Shown here piece by piece: positions 42,710 to 53,622 of a stretch of 64,000 bases of DNA (position 1 is the first letter of the stretch; every line of letters starts with the position of its first letter). The position numbers and the translations under genes are program-made. This DNA comes from Rhyacophila brunnea. Lineage: Eukaryota > Arthropoda > Insecta > Trichoptera > Rhyacophilidae. The stretch lies in NCBI GenBank assembly GCA_022495005.1, contig JAGYXB010001046.1, forward strand, positions 124,001 to 188,000, read 5' to 3'. The notes under the pieces were generated by a model. The model saw only the letters and a list, made by a program, of their open reading frames with translations, did not search any database and had not been told where the DNA came from.

Positions 42710-43616
42710 GTTAGTTGTTACAATCAGTTTCCTGCGAGTCCATCGTCTTACAAATCGTTTATGTTTCATACTAGAGAGGAGTTTAGCTTTATGGTGTGAT
42801 ATTTTAAAACATGCAAGCGTATTTGGTTTTAAAAAGATTAAGGAGTGACCGTTGTACAATACATTACAAATGTTTAGTAAGCAAATAAATTGGCAAACAT
42901 ATTGGGCAATTTGTAGTTTTTTCGACAGAATACTTCACATATTTTCAATATCAGCTGAGTTCACTCAGGTCTTTTTAAACTTCTATTCTATTTTCACGCA
43001 AGTCAGACGTTTTACGCTGCCACCACTAGTGACACTTTGTTTGACCCCCCCCCCCGCTCCTTTCGACCATTACTAGGAAGTGTTAAAGCCAGTCGGTGGG
43101 GCGCTCCTGCGCTTGGCATTGACCTTCAGGCATTGCCTTCAGACATCCTTTGCATGCAACAACGTAACTTCGCTTAATTTAGGTTCCAAACTAGACTAGT
43201 CTGGAATTCAAACAACATGTCTGTTATTTAACACGCCGAGTTTGCCAGAATATTTTCGTTAACCATTAGGTGAGATCGAAGAAAACGTGTAATGATTCTA
43301 AATTAATTTATCACTTTGCATTTGTATTCTTAAAATTTATAAACGACAACAGTAAATTATTGTTCTCCTCAGTTTATCTATTATGTTACCTATTTAAATC
43401 TACCTGCAAATACCTTAAAATTTCACGATTATCTGTAGGCATTATTAGGTAGGTAATTATGTATAATTGTCTTTTTGAACTGGACTTTTTAGTCGTCCGT
43501 TGATAGTCTGTCTGTCACTAGCAGGGCGGCTTATAAAATGAAGACTTTTGAGTTGTCAATGGAACGCCTGCCTTAGATTATCGAATTGCAGACTTATTAT
43601 GTATTGTTTCTCGTAG
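42710..43616 (+). other. G2p intron A-B
   Basis: No exon seen. A run of 13 C residues lies at 43046-43058. No repeat is recognised. Confidence 0.5.
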
Positions 43617-43760
43617 TGTCCTCCAACTTGTATAAAACCTGAGACTGACCTTCGGCTAGTGGACATAAAGCGCGAGTTTATCGAAGACACGTTGCAACCA
43701 TTGTATGATGAAGATTCTCAACCTGGGTGCTCGTATTCAGACGAAACCCCGAGAAATCAG
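43617..43760 (+). CDS. G2p exon B
   Basis: Exon of 48 codons from a TTTCTCGTAG acceptor to a CAG|GTAGGT donor, phase 0-0. It reads CPPTCIKPETDLRLVDIKRE, then FIEDTLQPLYDEDSQPGCSYSD and ends TPRNQ. IKPE and IKRE fit psi-K-x-E. Clear homologue of exon B in G1m, G2m, G3m and G3p. Its acidic, cysteine-poor make-up argues for a flexible regulatory segment. Confidence 0.8.
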
Positions 43761-44945
43761 GTAGGTAGGTACGTAAAATTTTATTTTGCTGTAGTCATCA
43801 GCTATCGAAGCTTATCTTTCAACTGTAGTGCATTTCCATACCCTGGGTCATCTGTATATATTTGTGAAGATTGATTATCTTTCTCATCTTGGTACATTTC
43901 AGTAAGTCTAAATGCCTACAGTATTACGTATCTGTATCTCTCAGTCAAGAAATGTTCTAAGAAAGCCATCGTAGTGTGTTCTTTTTAAATAAAAAATGTT
44001 ACATTTCACTAACTTGTAGGTATATTTTGTGTCATTAGCAAAAATATATGTAGCAATCATACCACTCAACATTAAATGAGTGACACACTTAATAAAATAG
44101 AATGACAATATTCTTTGGCATTTCCAAAATCATAATTAGATCAGTACCAAGGATACGAGTATGTTGTAATTGCGACAATATCTCTTGTATGTACATACTG
44201 CATTTGTCTAAATTAACCTAACCGAAAAAAATCGCTTTTTTAAAAACAGTACATGTTTAAACACACGCGTTAACATATTTTACTCCCTACTTTAATTATA
44301 GTTTGTCAATTTATGGCGACGGCCGTTAGTTGTAAAAAAACACTACCTTATTCTTAGGTCAATAATTATTATAAAGCAATCATTATTCGTAGGACGTTTA
44401 TCACACTTGAATGGACAAAGACATAGCTTATAATTAGTATCTTTAGAATTATCTTCAAATGTGTTAATCTTGCCGATTTTTTGAATAATAAAATGCCTAA
44501 TTCTTGTTAAATTTTTTTAATTTCTTGTTAAAATCTTCACAGAGATTATAAAATATAATTATTTATCGTAAATAAATGTTTCACTTTATAATGTTAACAT
44601 TAATTTTACTAATGGTTTTGTAAATGCGTCTAAAAATTAATAAATATAAAAAAATCTTAACACCACTGCATATGGATTTACTTATGACTACATTCTAAAA
44701 CATTAGATCGAGAGGTTTAAAAGAATACTATTTTATGTATTAAAAATACGCAGACATAAAATGTTTAAAATAAATGTAATGGATAATAAGGCTACACAAT
44801 TATATAATTGGATTATCTACAACATTTAAGGAAAGTTCAAGCTAATGCTTTGAAAATACCATAATCCTCCATTTTGACCTACGTTGGGCATGTGGGCCAT
44901 TATTGGTATTAAAGATAATAATAAATAATTATGTTCATTTTGTAG
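43761..44945 (+). other. G2p last intron
   Basis: AT-rich; no exon or repeat recognised. Confidence 0.5.
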
Positions 44946-45683
44946 AATTCGACTCAATTTTCTGCCGCCCACAATACGTGTGATGATCTTTTGTCCGGTA
45001 TGAATTTGGATACAGCTATTAAATCGAACGATCCCAGCAAACATGCGTCAGTGTTCAAAAAAAATCAAGATACGATGATTCAGTATTCCGATGTACCAAT
45101 AGATGAACAAAACATCAAAGAAGAATCGCAATTGCCGAAGGTGGTTTTCGAAAGACATAAAAGATCACAAATTGGGGAAAAATCATACGCGTGCGATGTT
45201 TGTCTATTACCATTCACACGAATCGCCAATCTAAAGAAACATAAAATGACACATAGTGGTGAAAAACCATTCCAGTGCGACGAATGCTTGACAAAATTCA
45301 CACAACGCTGCTCTCTCAAGAAACATAAAATGATACACACCGGTGAAAAACCATATGAATGCAATCTTTGCTCATATAAATGTTCAGATAGCGACGTTCT
45401 CGAAAGACATAAAAGAAAACATACTGGTGAAAAGCCATATGAATGCGATGTTTGTCAACTGACATTCTCACAGATCGCTAATCTAAGGACACATAAAATG
45501 AGACATACTGGTGAAAAACCATACCAGTGCGAAGAATGCTCGGCAAAATTCTTGCACCGCTGCTCCCTCAAAAGGCACAAAATAACACATACGGGTGAAA
45601 AACCTTATAAATGCGATGTTTGCTCTTTTAAGTGCACGCGGCTTATTAATCTTAAAATACATAAAAATACACATACGGGTTAA
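44946..45683 (+). CDS. G2p terminal exon: six-finger C2H2 array
   Basis: It begins after TTTTGTAG in phase 0 (NSTQFSAAHNTCDD). YSDVPIDEQNIKEES contains IKEE (psi-K-x-E). The family module is shortened: QLPKVV runs directly into FERHKRS, so the isolated N-terminal finger of the other copies is missing. Six fingers follow: two kinds alternate, with core Phe (CLTKFTQRCSLKKH) and with Cys plus upstream Tyr or Phe (CSYKCSDSDVLERH). Linkers are H(S/T)GEKP. The frame ends THTG with TAA, at a linker. With exons A and B it gives a full small gene of about 340 residues. Probably functional. Confidence 0.88.
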   Translation, partial: NSTQFSAAHNTCDDLLSGMNLDTAIKSNDPSKHASVFKKNQDTMIQYSDVPIDEQNIKEESQLPKVVFERHKRSQIGEKSYACDVCLLPFTRIANLKKHKMTHSGEKPFQCDECLTKFTQRCSLKKHKMIHTGEKPYECNLCSYKCSDSDVLERHKRKHTGEKPYECDVCQLTFSQIANLRTHKMRHTGEKPYQCEECSAKFLHRCSLKRHKITHTGEKPYKCDVCSFKCTRLINLKIHKNTHTG

Positions 45684-46960
45684 AAAACATTTTAAATCTA
45701 TGTATGCTCATAAAAAATAATGTGACAGTCATTTTATAACCACATAAGGTGACACACTGCTGGGGGTCATAGATTTTTCCGTTCTTCCGTGATTTTAAAT
45801 TACGTATGTTTGATAAAAGAATGTTACATTCTTAAATCTTGTGAATTATCTGTTGAAAAAAAATAGTTATTTCATTTATTAGCAAGTTCAAGCACGTATA
45901 ACAAAAATCTTGGACCAATCCTGACATCGGTTAGTAATTAAGATATTTTTTTTTTCAATACAAAAGCCGATTGCCAATATTTAAGAACGCAATTTAGACT
46001 ATTTACTATTTACTATACTACAACTATTGTATTCCTGATTTAAAATAATAAAACGCATTTTTTTTCATTTTTACTACACTTTTTTATTTAATAAATTTGA
46101 ACCGGTTTCACCCGCCTCAAAGGGAGATTTTTAACTGAATAATAAAACAAATATTTACCACAACAAAATCATAAAGGCGACACAAATAATCAACTAATAC
46201 ATCACATTATCCATCCAATTGTGCTTTGTCACTAACAATTAAATTCGATATAGATCCTGTCCTGGGTGCCCGCGTCAGGATATGGGGGCCATACTGCTGG
46301 GTGTCCATTTATTTTCAAAAAGATTCACTCATATATTTCTCAGAAGTGTTTTATAATTATGTAGAGGTATTTATATTATATAATAATATAAGCACATCTA
46401 TAATTTGTATGATATTCGGTAGACAATAAAACTAATTGCAATAAGAATGAATCAACTTTTGAAAAACATCCTGGAAAATATAACATGGGTCTAACTTCTT
46501 GTCCACCAATTAAATATTGTGTTTTTTATGGGTTGACGGTTAAAGATGACATTATTTATCTGGTGTCTATTGATAATATATCCAATGTTAATCAACCTAC
46601 CCGTGACATATTATGTCTTTGTTAAAAATTTCAATTACCGAGATTCGGGATGGAAAATCTCGAAAATTTCTCGGAAATTCCCGTCCGGGAAATCCTGAAA
46701 CCCAATTCTAGGCATAACCAATCGTGGGTCTGTAGAGTTGCCACATGTCTATCTGATTTTTTAAATAGTAAAGCAAACAGGAAAGACTTTTTTTCGGACA
46801 TATGCGGTGGGCAGAACCGCAGTGTCAACGTGTGTGCAATATTTTTAGGTAGCAATAAAAAATCTCAATATACCAATGATTGATCATTGCTTTTTTGAAC
46901 CCGGACACTCCCTAATGGAGTGTTATTCAGTGCACGCGTAAATTGAGAGAACGTCAAAGA
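45684..46960. other. Downstream region, finger trace and no other gene
   Basis: The first ~80 bases after the stop still resemble a finger (AAAACATTTTAAATCTATGTATGCTC) but with stops. 46620-46860 contains a CGAAAATTTCTCGGAAATTCC-type repeat of unknown class. No gene is seen. Confidence 0.45.
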
Positions 46961-47157
46961 ATATCGATATCTTTGACCCATCTGGTTGGTACGCAGTGGT
47001 TCGGATGTCATCAAAAGGTGGAAAGTACGCTGTCAATGAACTTGACACAACGGACTTCATTGACTTCAAATATATTGCTAAAGAAATTATTAAAAACAAA
47101 AAGATTGACTCGAATGGAGACCAGGTAAAGTGGTTGAAAATTTCTTGGTTCCAATAT
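46961..47157 (+). pseudogene. Fragment of an unknown conserved insect ORF
   Basis: One frame reads DPSGWYAVVRMSSKGGKYAV, then DTTDFIDFKYIAKEII and NGDQVKWLKISWFQYRKD before a stop. The spaced W..VV, DF.DFK and V.WLKI pattern recalls an uncharacterised ORF that occurs beside transposons in insect genomes. Only a fragment is present and the start is absent. Identification is weak. Confidence 0.35.
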
Positions 47158-47669
47158 AGAAAAGATTAACCAAATAATAATTATACTTCAAATATGAAAA
47201 ATCTGAGGAATTTATCAGTATACCGATACAGCGGCGCCACTGTACAAGACAAAAGCCAATTGAATTAAATTTTATCCAGAATATTATAAAAAACCACAAC
47301 CAAACCACAGCCAAAGAAAAAAAATAAGATTTAATGGCGCTTAACCCATCCAAGACAGATTAAAATGGGAAATACTTTGGACCAACAGCCAGATTTAATT
47401 TTGTAGTTAAATTTTACAAGAGTATATGTTTTACTAAAATTGCTATAACTTTTATATTATATACTTGATTCCAATTATTTTTGTGATATTGTGTAGGTAT
47501 TGAATTATTCTTTCTAAGTATTGTGTTTTATATATGACAATGGATTTATAGGTTTTAGGAAATAAATATAAAAAAAGATTTTTTTTTTTTTACATAAAAT
47601 TTTATTGAGAAAATGATAAAGAATTGAAGAAAACATAAATAAAAACACATTAAAACATAAAAATTTAAA

Positions 47670-49008
47670 TTAAAAGTGGAGCTTAGTGTGGTATTCTTCA
47701 AAGCACTCTAGAAGATGGAGAGCCACCTTGCATTTTTTACACTCCCAGCGTGTTTTTGAGTCCTTCTTCCTTGCACGACAAACGTGGCATTGCTTTGTGG
47801 GATACTTTTTCCCCCCAGGGCCAACAGCAATATTTCCTGGGAAATGAGCCCATTGCAACGCCTGAAGCCGCAAAGGACAATCACTAACTGAGGGCCTACC
47901 TTTTCTGCCATAGTCAGGGAGAGTAACTCTTTGCAGTATCTGTTCTGCCACGTTGACCCTAAACTCATTGTAGGTCAATCGGGCCGGAGATACTTTTTTA
48001 AAAATCTGATATGAATTAAATAAGGCCATATCACATAGATAAAAAAATATCTTCTTATACCCCTTTATATACCTACGCATAATCGGGAAGGTGGCCAGGC
48101 ATTGATCTTGACGATCTACTCCCCCCATGCCATTATTGTAGTCAATAACGGCCTGGGGTTTGGTAACTGCCTGCTGGCTACGGTGAATCATTTTGCCTGT
48201 TGCAGTCATAGAGATGCCCTCATGAATGGTGGATAAGATTGTGACAGGTTTTTTATCCATCCATTGGAGTGCCATCAATCCATGACTGAACAGGCATGAC
48301 GTTTCACCTCTCGCCATTTTCTTCTTTCCCTTCATACTCGTAGGCATATTCTTGCGGTTGGTCCTAACTGTACCTACACAGTTTGTTCCTTTTTCTTTTA
48401 GACTGAGAAAAAGATTGGGAGACGAATACCAGTTATCCAGGAAGAGAGTGTGCCCATCAGTCTCATAGCCTGACAATAGATGATGCACAATCGCTTCACT
48501 AGACGGCAAGTCCAAATCTCCCTCCTTCGTCCCAGTATATATACTGAAATCGAAACAATACCCTGTCTGAGACTCACAAAGTTTATAAAACTTTACGCCG
48601 AACCGGGCACGTTTATTCCTATTGAACTGAACATAGCATAAACGTCCCCGGAACTTCATCAAGCTTTCATCGATAGAAAGCTTGTAGTTTGGTTTATAAA
48701 CATCGCGAAATCTCTTACGCAGATGAGTTATTATAGGGCGAATCTTTTTGGACCTATCTCCTGGAAAAGCATCTTTGTCATCCGCAAAGTGCACATTCTT
48801 GGAGATAGTTTCAAATCTCACCCGTGGCATTACAGATATGAAAAAAGGTGTCTCAATAACCTGTCTTTTGGACCAGTAACTTTTGATAGTCGACTTTCGC
48901 ACTGCGCCCATCAGAATGCATAGGCAGAAGTAGGCCTGCAACTCCTCAGGAGTGATGTCCTTCCATTCTTCACTGGGCGTAGATGTAGCTGATCTCTCCG
49001 TGGTGTAT
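47670..49008 (-). CDS. piggyBac transposase, exon 2
   Basis: Follows a TTTATCTTCAG acceptor and joins in phase with exon 1 (NR|YTTERSAT). The joined protein is 592 residues, the usual size. The DDE_Tnp_1_7 core is present. Catalytic Asp candidates are D260 (SIDESLMKF), D338 (LFLDNWYSS) and D445 with D448 (GGVDRQDQ); the spacing matches D268, D346, D447 and D450 of the type element. A C-terminal Cys/His-rich domain (CHVCRARKK...CKKCKVALHLLECFEEYH) should bind the element ends. There are no stops or frameshifts. Substrate: the element's own ends, cut at TTAA. Confidence 0.92.
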
Positions 49009-49196
49009 CTGAAGATAAAGAATAAAGAAATATTGAGTACCTACAGAACAGTGTCAGATATGGGAAATATTATTTTGCATTGAAATATGATCTGACTAGG
49101 TATATTGCAAAGGAAATACCCAAAATTGTATCAACATGTTTCGTTTATTTTCAATTGTAAACTACAGATATATAAATTGATAAAACATGTACGTAC

Positions 49197-49636
49197 CGGT
49201 TAGTTTCGGAAGTGATTTGAGACCAAAACAGCTCCGTGAAAAATTCTCGACATGCCGCATACTCCGATTTGTCGACCTCAAAGGCATTTATAGTCGTTCG
49301 GCATAATCCTGGCTGCCCCGTGAAAGGAATGCTGCAGACGTCTGCGGTCTCTTCCCAATTCCATGCATCACATGAATTCAACCGCAGGCGTTTGTTGGGG
49401 GACATATTTTGATCATCCGATGTAATAACGGACGGCGTGGTTATTTCTTCCTCGGGCCCTTCTTCATCCGACGAAATATGGAGATCTTCGTCACAATTAT
49501 CAATGTCTGGCTCACTATCACTGTCACAAAGACTGTCGTTATCAGATTGGTTTAATATATCGCGGATCTCATCGATAGATAATGATTTACCGCCACTTTT
49601 ACGCAACAATTTATCGATACCCGAACCACTCGCCAT
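49197..49636 (-). CDS. piggyBac transposase, exon 1
   Basis: From ATG (MASGSGIDKLLRKSGG) to a CG|GTACGT donor, phase 2. It encodes an acidic, Ser-rich N terminus (DSDSEPDIDNCDEDLHISSDEE), typical of piggyBac N-terminal tails. A basic NKRLRL patch could be a nuclear signal, and the region near SEYAACREFF is the start of the core. The upstream frame is open to 49744, but this Met is preferred because it fits family starts and leaves room for a leader. The intron is 188 bp (49009-49196). Total coding length with exon 2 is 1779 bases, an exact multiple of three. Confidence 0.88.
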
Positions 49637-49913
49637 CTTGATAATTTCTAAGGATGACGTGATACGAATCGACTTACAAACAATATTATTCCGTAAATAT
49701 ATATCGGTCACTGTATTACCGACAGTCTTAATTTCTGGATACATTATCTATTGAACGATTTTGGTTTAAGAATTTTTCGATAGATGGTAGTATATGGTTA
49801 AAAGTTATCATTTACTGCGGTCTGTCGCAGCGGCGTCAAATTGGCGCCGATTGTCCAGAAGTACTTTGTCAACAGCGGCATCAAATTGACGCCGCTAGGG
49901 CGCGATGGGTTAA

Positions 49914-51118
49914 CAGCAATACCACCAGTTTTATAATAATTTAACTATCGGTGGTGATATTCGTGATAATAAATCGGATTGAAAATGATTGAAGTTTGTA
50001 TCTTAAAAATGCCCACACCCGATCTGATCGGCAGGAGCGCCTTCGTACACTATACCAACATTTTATTTTTATGATTCAATTTATTATTTTCTCTTATGTG
50101 ATTATTTGTATAAAATTTATTATCAAATAAATTGTATGTGTACAATTATTTACCATCAACCTGAACTGTTGATTGTACCTTTTTATGATTTCTTCCATAT
50201 ATGTAATGTTAACATAATATTGTGATTGTATTGAATTGTTTCTCTGTATATTAAAATGAATGTTTTTCCATCTAAATAAAGTTTTCATTAATCTGTATGA
50301 ACCAAAATTCTATATGTATTATAATAAAATTATTTCGAACAGGTCAATTTTTGATCATCAATTGACTATCATTTTTTGATGACTAAAAATTTGTTTGCAA
50401 CACGAAAACGTAAGTAGAACGACTTACTTTTTATAACCAGATTTTAACCAGTATTTAACAGAGAAATGACTACAGGTTAAAACAATCAAAATTACACCTT
50501 TTTACGATTCTTAGTTTTGCTAAAAACCCTTGTTAAAACAAAAAAAAGTTTGTTTTGCCTCTCCTGAAAAAATTGACTTTTTGTTGTAGGTTTTTGTGTT
50601 AATAAGGGGACGATGTGATAATTTTAATTAGTGCAGTAATTAAACACACTATTTAACTGGTATTATGGTTATATTTCTTATACAGGCTAATTATTTTTAT
50701 AAATGTGAGACATTGTTTAAATTCTTAATTGTAAATCATTATAAATAGGGACGTAGGTAGGAACTTATATTTAATTATAATATTTTATGATTATTTGAAT
50801 TTATATAAAAAAAGACATTGTGGACATAACAAATCTAAATTCAAGACGTACACAACATGAGATTTCTAATATCACAAATATTAGGTACCCTCACAAGAGA
50901 GAAGAAGAGAATAGGTACCTACCTATATAAAATAAAAATAATAAAAACATACTTACTTAGACCCTAAGTACAATTTTATCCAGAGAAATAAAATTTTAAA
51001 AACAAAAAACATATCACGTCACCGAAAATATCTACTATTTGGGGAGCTCATTGATTAGTCTTGTACCACTCGCTAATATTGTCAGATCGCTTAAATAAAG
51101 CTATGAACTAACTACTCC
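49914..51118. other. No gene seen
   Basis: AT-rich. No domain in short frames and no recognised repeat. Confidence 0.5.
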
Positions 51119-52045
51119 CACGATGGCCGCATGTTTTAAGCATCGGCTTATAGCGTTGTGGGTTCTAGGTTCAAATCCTGGGTCTGGCATGTACATATAT
51201 TGTGTATCAATATGTTTAACATTGGGTGATCTAGATAAATGGACCTATCAAATGAGGAGCACCCCCAAATTAATCATTCCATTTTACACTCCCGTAGTGT
51301 CATGAAAACTATGTCTAAAACGATCAGGAGTGATGTAAGAATTATTATTAGGAAACTCTTGGTTTATTGCAAAAGGAAAAAAAGAAGACGTAATTATCTA
51401 AAAAGAGAGTCGATACATTATTTAAACTCGCATGCCGTGCGCGCGTTGCCGCCATGACAGGTACATCACTGAGAAGTCTCCTATTTTCAACGAGAGTGAC
51501 TTTCTGTAATCGTCAATTATTTCTTGTCGGATTTTATAGTAGGTCTATTCTCTTGGAAACTAGGAAAGACAATAATATAATTTCCAGCCCTGTCAATGTG
51601 TTTTGATATTTTTCTAAGATTTGTTCAAATGTTTAATATAAATATTTAAAAACACAACTTGACAATTTTTAAGAGTACCATTACGCTCGTAAAACAATAC
51701 AAGGCAATGGAAAGCGAAGGTTGTTTATCTCTATTTAAATCTATCTAGTTTTTGCTATTCTATTAAATGTATAAATGCACATCGATAATTGTTGACCAAA
51801 CTGTGGTGTCGCAAAAAAAATATTCGGAGAAGGAGGGGGGGAGGGGGTAATGGGTTTTAACAAGTCAGTGAGTTTAATTTTAACTTTATTGTCGATTTCT
51901 GCAAGTGAAAGATGTTCGTGGTTTTACACCAGTCTAATGGCCAGGCAAGTGGCTGACATCCATTTTTCGTAAAAAACGAAATCTGTCAACACAAACCTTC
52001 ACTCTGTGGAGGCCCATATGATCTTATCAGGATCGGACATGGTAG
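51119..52045 (+). repeat. SINE family S1 split by ~680 bp
   Basis: 51119-51262 is the head with box B (GGTTCAAATCC) and the spacer up to ATGGACCTATC. 51943-52045 is the rest (GGCAAGTGGCTGACATCC, CTCTGTGGAGGCCCATATGATC, AGGATCGGACATGGT). Together they cover one full unit, so the intervening DNA looks like a later insertion. It contains a G-rich run at 51830-51850; I see no terminal repeats. Confidence 0.6.
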
Positions 52046-52069
52046 AAAAAAAGAAAAAAAAAATGCAGA

Positions 52070-52323
52070 AAACTCACATTGCATTGAGTGGTTTTTCATC
52101 GATCCGGGTCATTTTTGATGTATTTTAAGATATTAATTATGTTTAAGAAACACCGTCGCATTGCTGTCGTTTTTAACCAGTACGTGGAATTTTATGATTT
52201 TTGAGATCACAACTTCGTGTGAATTTTTGAAAACAAATCGCATAGATGTGGTTTTACACTAGTATGTGTCATTTTATCTCTTTAGAGTGCACTATTTGCG
52301 ATGAACTTTTTAAAACATACATA
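52070..52323 (-). pseudogene. Eroded finger tail of G3m
   Basis: On the minus strand, after the G3m stop, finger fragments go on with stops and shifts (YVF..KKFIANSAL, KPHLCDLFSKIHTKL, HTLMKNH..). Linker-like ACTAGTGTAAAACC and ACTGGTTAAAAACG words remain. The array was longer once. Confidence 0.7.
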
Positions 52324-53622
52324 TCACTGATGCAATTTTTTAACAGTATGTGTCAATTGATGTCTATTAAAATTACCCATTTTCAGAAATTTTTTAAAAC
52401 ACACATCGCATTGATGTGGTTTTTCACCAGTATGTGTCATTTTATGTATTTTTAGTTCACTATTTGCGATGAAAATTTTTGAACACACATCGCATTGATG
52501 TGGTTTTTTACCAGTATGTGCCATTTTATGTATTTTTAGATGACTATTTCTTATGAACTTTTCAGAACACACATCGCATTGATGTAGTTTTTCACCAATA
52601 TGTCTCATTTTATGAGATTTGAGATCACTATTTTTGATGAACTTTTTAGAACACACATCGCATTGATGTGGTTTTTCACCAGTATGTGTCATTTTATGTA
52701 TTTTTAAATGACCAATTTGAAGAAATTTTTTAAAACACACATCGCATTGCTGTCGTTTTTCACCAGTATGTGTCATTTTATGTATTTTTAAATAACCAAT
52801 ATGAAGAAATTTTTTAAAACACACATCGCATTGTTGTGGTTTTTCACCCGTATGTATCATTTGATGTAATTTGAGTACACTATTTGTGGTGAACTTTTTA
52901 GAACACACATTGCATTGATGTGGTTTTTCACCGGTATGTGTCATTTTATGAAATTTGAGATAACTATTTGTGATGAACTTTTTAGAACACACATCGCATC
53001 GATGTGGTTCTTTACCACTATGTGTCATTTTATGAAATTTGAGTTCACTATTAGTGATGAATTTTTTAGAACATACATCGCATTGATGTGTTTTTTCACC
53101 GATATGTGTCTTGTTATGAATTTTGAGATTACTATTCTTGACAAACTTTTTAGAACACACATCACATTGATGTGCTTTTTCACTTGTATGTGTCATTTTA
53201 TGTGTTTTTAAATTACCAATTTGCTGAAATTTTTTAAAACACACATCGCATTGATGTCGTTTTTCACCAGTATGTGTTGAGTACGAATTAAGATGCTGAG
53301 ACTTCGTGCATGAAACGTAGTGATGATTTAGATGTTTTGCAGTTTCAAACACTCCACAACAATTATTACAAATAAAGTTACGTGGAAAATATGTAACTCT
53401 TCTCAACTTAATTCGAACCACCTTTGGCAAGTATAATTTCTGAAATTCATCTTTGATGTTCTGTTCATCGATGGTTATTTCCGAATGCTGCATAATCATT
53501 TTTCTGTTTTTATTGATTGCATGTGCTATTTTGTTGTTACTCGGGTCATTATCCACCGTATCTTTTTTAACGATATCCAATGGTTTACTCTTACGTACTG
53601 CAAAACATGTTTGGGTAGAAAT
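52324..53622 (-). CDS. G3m terminal exon: eleven-finger C2H2 array
   Basis: It starts after TTTTTGTAG, phase 0 (ISTQTCFAVRKSKPLDIVKKD). The conserved HSEITIDEQNIKDEF carries IKDE. The family module LPKVVRIKLRRVTYFPRNFICNNC holds the isolated finger, whose last ligand is Cys (HHYVSC) rather than His. Eleven fingers follow with HTGEKPHQ linkers and classic core Phe (CDVCSKKFITNSELKFH). Helices fall in two groups, NS-x-L-K types and IG-x-L-K types. It ends VKKLHQ at a TGA that replaces the next finger's first Cys codon. With exons A-D upstream, all intact, this is a good candidate for a functional gene. Confidence 0.9.
   Translation of the reverse strand: MSTQTCFAVRKSKPLDIVKKDTVDNDPSNNKIAHAINKNRKMIMQHSEITIDEQNIKDEFQKLYLPKVVRIKLRRVTYFPRNFICNNCCGVFETAKHLNHHYVSCTKSQHLNSYSTHTGEKRHQCDVCFKKFQQIGNLKTHKMTHTSEKAHQCDVCSKKFVKNSNLKIHNKTHIGEKTHQCDVCSKKFITNSELKFHKMTHSGKEPHRCDVCSKKFITNSYLKFHKMTHTGEKPHQCNVCSKKFTTNSVLKLHQMIHTGEKPQQCDVCFKKFLHIGYLKIHKMTHTGEKRQQCDVCFKKFLQIGHLKIHKMTHTGEKPHQCDVCSKKFIKNSDLKSHKMRHIGEKLHQCDVCSEKFIRNSHLKIHKMAHTGKKPHQCDVCSKIFIANSELKIHKMTHTGEKPHQCDVCFKKFLKMGNFNRHQLTHTVKKLHQ

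Larger units (their letters stand above)
47345..49909 (-). mobile_element. Apparently intact piggyBac element (2565 bp)
   Basis: TTAA on both sides (47341-47344 and 49910-49913). Both ends begin CCCATC when read inward. Near the right end two direct copies of CAGCGGC(G/A)TCAAATTG(G/A)CG lie about 46 bp apart. It encodes a two-exon transposase with all expected acidic residues. Nothing in the sequence shows it to be dead. Confidence 0.88.

Noticed and set aside
43046..43058. Run of C residues as a regulatory or G-quadruplex site
   Set aside because: A single homopolymer run in an intron with no supporting context.
52915..53211. Plus-strand frame opposite the G3m array (and similar ones at 35472, 45080, 45483 and 63818)
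   Set aside because: The repeated finger coding sequence leaves the opposite strand open; these peptides (MCHFM.FE type repeats) are shadows.
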